In this document: piece after piece, positions 63,323 to 64,000 of the stretch
How the letters are laid out: each line of letters starts with the position of its first letter
Position numbering within the stretch: position 1 is the stretch's first letter
NCBI GenBank assembly: GCA_947486785.1
Contig: CANKUU010000008.1
Location: forward strand, 62,001 to 126,000
Origin: an uncultured Flavobacteriaceae bacterium
GTDB lineage: Bacteria > Bacteroidota > Bacteroidia > Flavobacteriales > Flavobacteriaceae
Reading direction: 5' to 3'
Length of the DNA stretch: 64,000 bases
Translations under genes and position numbers: made by a program
Notes under the pieces: model-generated
The model's database searches: none
Told to the model about the DNA's origin: nothing
What the model saw: only the letters and a program-made list of their open reading frames with translations

Positions 63323-64000
63323 CTAATATAAATGGTCAATTTGATTCTTTTGAATTGCTTGCCAAGCTGTATTACAACACCACTCAGAAGCCTTGTTGAG
63401 TTGTGCAAATTTTGGATCTTTGGTATGCCCTTTTTTGTATCTATAATAAATTTGTTGTGCAATAACTGCAATTTTGAATAATCCGTAAACATAATAAAAT
63501 GTAAGGTGTTCTATATTTCTGCCGCTTTTTAGTGCATATTGTTGCACTATTTCTGTACGACTTGGGTTGCCTTCCATCATGGTTGGTGATTGTAAACCTT
63601 GCTTCATAAACTCCGAATCTGCGATCGTAGTCCAATATCCTAATGAGGTTCCAAGATCCATAAGAGGATCACCTAATGTACACATTTCCCAATCTAAAAT
63701 AGCTGAAATTTCTTGCCAGCTATCATCCTTAAAAACTACATTATCATACTTAAAATCGTTGTGAATAAGCGTATGATCATATACTTTAGGTTGCTTTTCA
63801 TTCATCCATTTCACCACCTTCTCTGCGGTTGGCACCTCATCTGTTGCTGCTGCCAAATATTGTTTGCTCCAGTTTAACACCTGCCGCGCAACATAACCAT
63901 CTGGCCGGCCTAGATCTTGCAAACCTGCAGCATGATAATCTATGGTATGAAAATCTACAAAAGACTGTAACCAAGTTGTTGAAATATCTTTAAATTGATC
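63323..64000 (-). CDS. Phosphotransferase family protein (APH-like), 5' end outside the window
   Basis: C-terminal 225 residues of a kinase-like protein similar to the aminoglycoside-phosphotransferase domain of ACAD10-type proteins. Brenner motif LIHNDFKYDNVVF and metal-binding DWEMCTLGDPLMDLGTSLGYW are intact. The frame runs on to the window edge (HTIDYHAAGLQDLGRP before the formal start at 63922), so the true start lies beyond 64000. In such clusters it usually neighbours an acyl-CoA dehydrogenase, which may follow outside the window; the substrate may be a hydroxyacyl-CoA. Confidence 0.85.
   Translation of the reverse strand, partial: DQFKDISTTWLQSFVDFHTIDYHAAGLQDLGRPDGYVARQVLNWSKQYLAAATDEVPTAEKVVKWMNEKQPKVYDHTLIHNDFKYDNVVFKDDSWQEISAILDWEMCTLGDPLMDLGTSLGYWTTIADSEFMKQGLQSPTMMEGNPSRTEIVQQYALKSGRNIEHLTFYYVYGLFKIAVIAQQIYYRYKKGHTKDPKFAQLNKASEWCCNTAWQAIQKNQIDHLY

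Noticed and set aside
1-64000. CRISPR array, prophage or insertion sequence
   Set aside because: No regularly spaced direct repeats, no cas-like genes, no phage structural genes and no transposase frames were seen.

Overview
This AT-rich window looks like a chromosomal segment of a Flavobacteriaceae bacterium, probably marine. The grounds are Bacteroidota-type promoters (TTTG-N19-TAnnTTTG), a DnaJ with a flavobacterial-style shortened zinc finger, glutamine synthetase types III and II side by side, group 2 PyrF, DUF4197/DUF4920/DUF1684 proteins and many short lipoproteins. No rRNA, CRISPR array, prophage or transposase is visible. One tRNA (Arg, anticodon ACG) is present.

Region 1 (1-34.6 kb) is ordinary core genome: an ABC exporter pair, grpE-dnaJ with a sigma-54-type promoter, MnmD, branched-chain aminotransferase, a fluoride channel, a P-II/AmtB/porin ammonium-uptake unit, MscS, Lrp, PurU, PyrF-RF1, ApbE, a Rieske protein, PurM, divergent GSIII/GSII, a cation antiporter and Apt. 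The P-II promoter and the GSIII/GSII intergenic region share a similar dyad (ACCC(C)TA, A/T-rich loop, TAGGG(G)T). It may be the operator of a common nitrogen regulator. Several 0.3-1.1 kb gaps hold no recognisable gene.

Region 2 (about 34.8-50.3 kb) is the striking part. It starts just after the tRNA-Arg gene and ends before degP. All 14 intact genes, one gene fragment and one decayed gene point the same way. Nearly every one is followed, 0-16 bases after its stop codon, by an imperfect palindromic repeat of about 50-220 bp, and the next gene starts shortly after the repeat. The contents look like accessory cassettes: hydrolases, a CPBP protease, an isochorismatase-like hydrolase, a VatA-type xenobiotic acetyltransferase, a GNAT, an amidohydrolase, a DJ-1-like protein, an AraC regulator with an S41-like lipoprotein, and outer-membrane-like proteins. 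Two genes have C-termini encoded by the repeat itself. This resembles an integron cassette array, but the repeats do not match canonical attC core sites and no integrase lies in the window. It is the best candidate for an undescribed system here.

Region 3 (50.5-56.7 kb) is an envelope/protein-stress cluster: DegP-type protease, an ECF-like sigma factor, two Hsp20 chaperones, a YfdX-family lipoprotein and two small genes. The first hsp20 has a near-perfect sigma-54 promoter with two upstream dyads. One dyad (ATGTCA-N3-TGACAT) shares its half-site with tandem repeats upstream of grpE, suggesting a sigma-54-controlled chaperone regulon.

Region 4 (57.1-64.0 kb) is a minus-strand fatty-acid/acyl-CoA catabolic run: acyl-CoA synthetase, MaoC-like hydratase, two MDR-family reductases, enoyl-CoA hydratase, SDR dehydrogenase and a phosphotransferase cut by the window edge.
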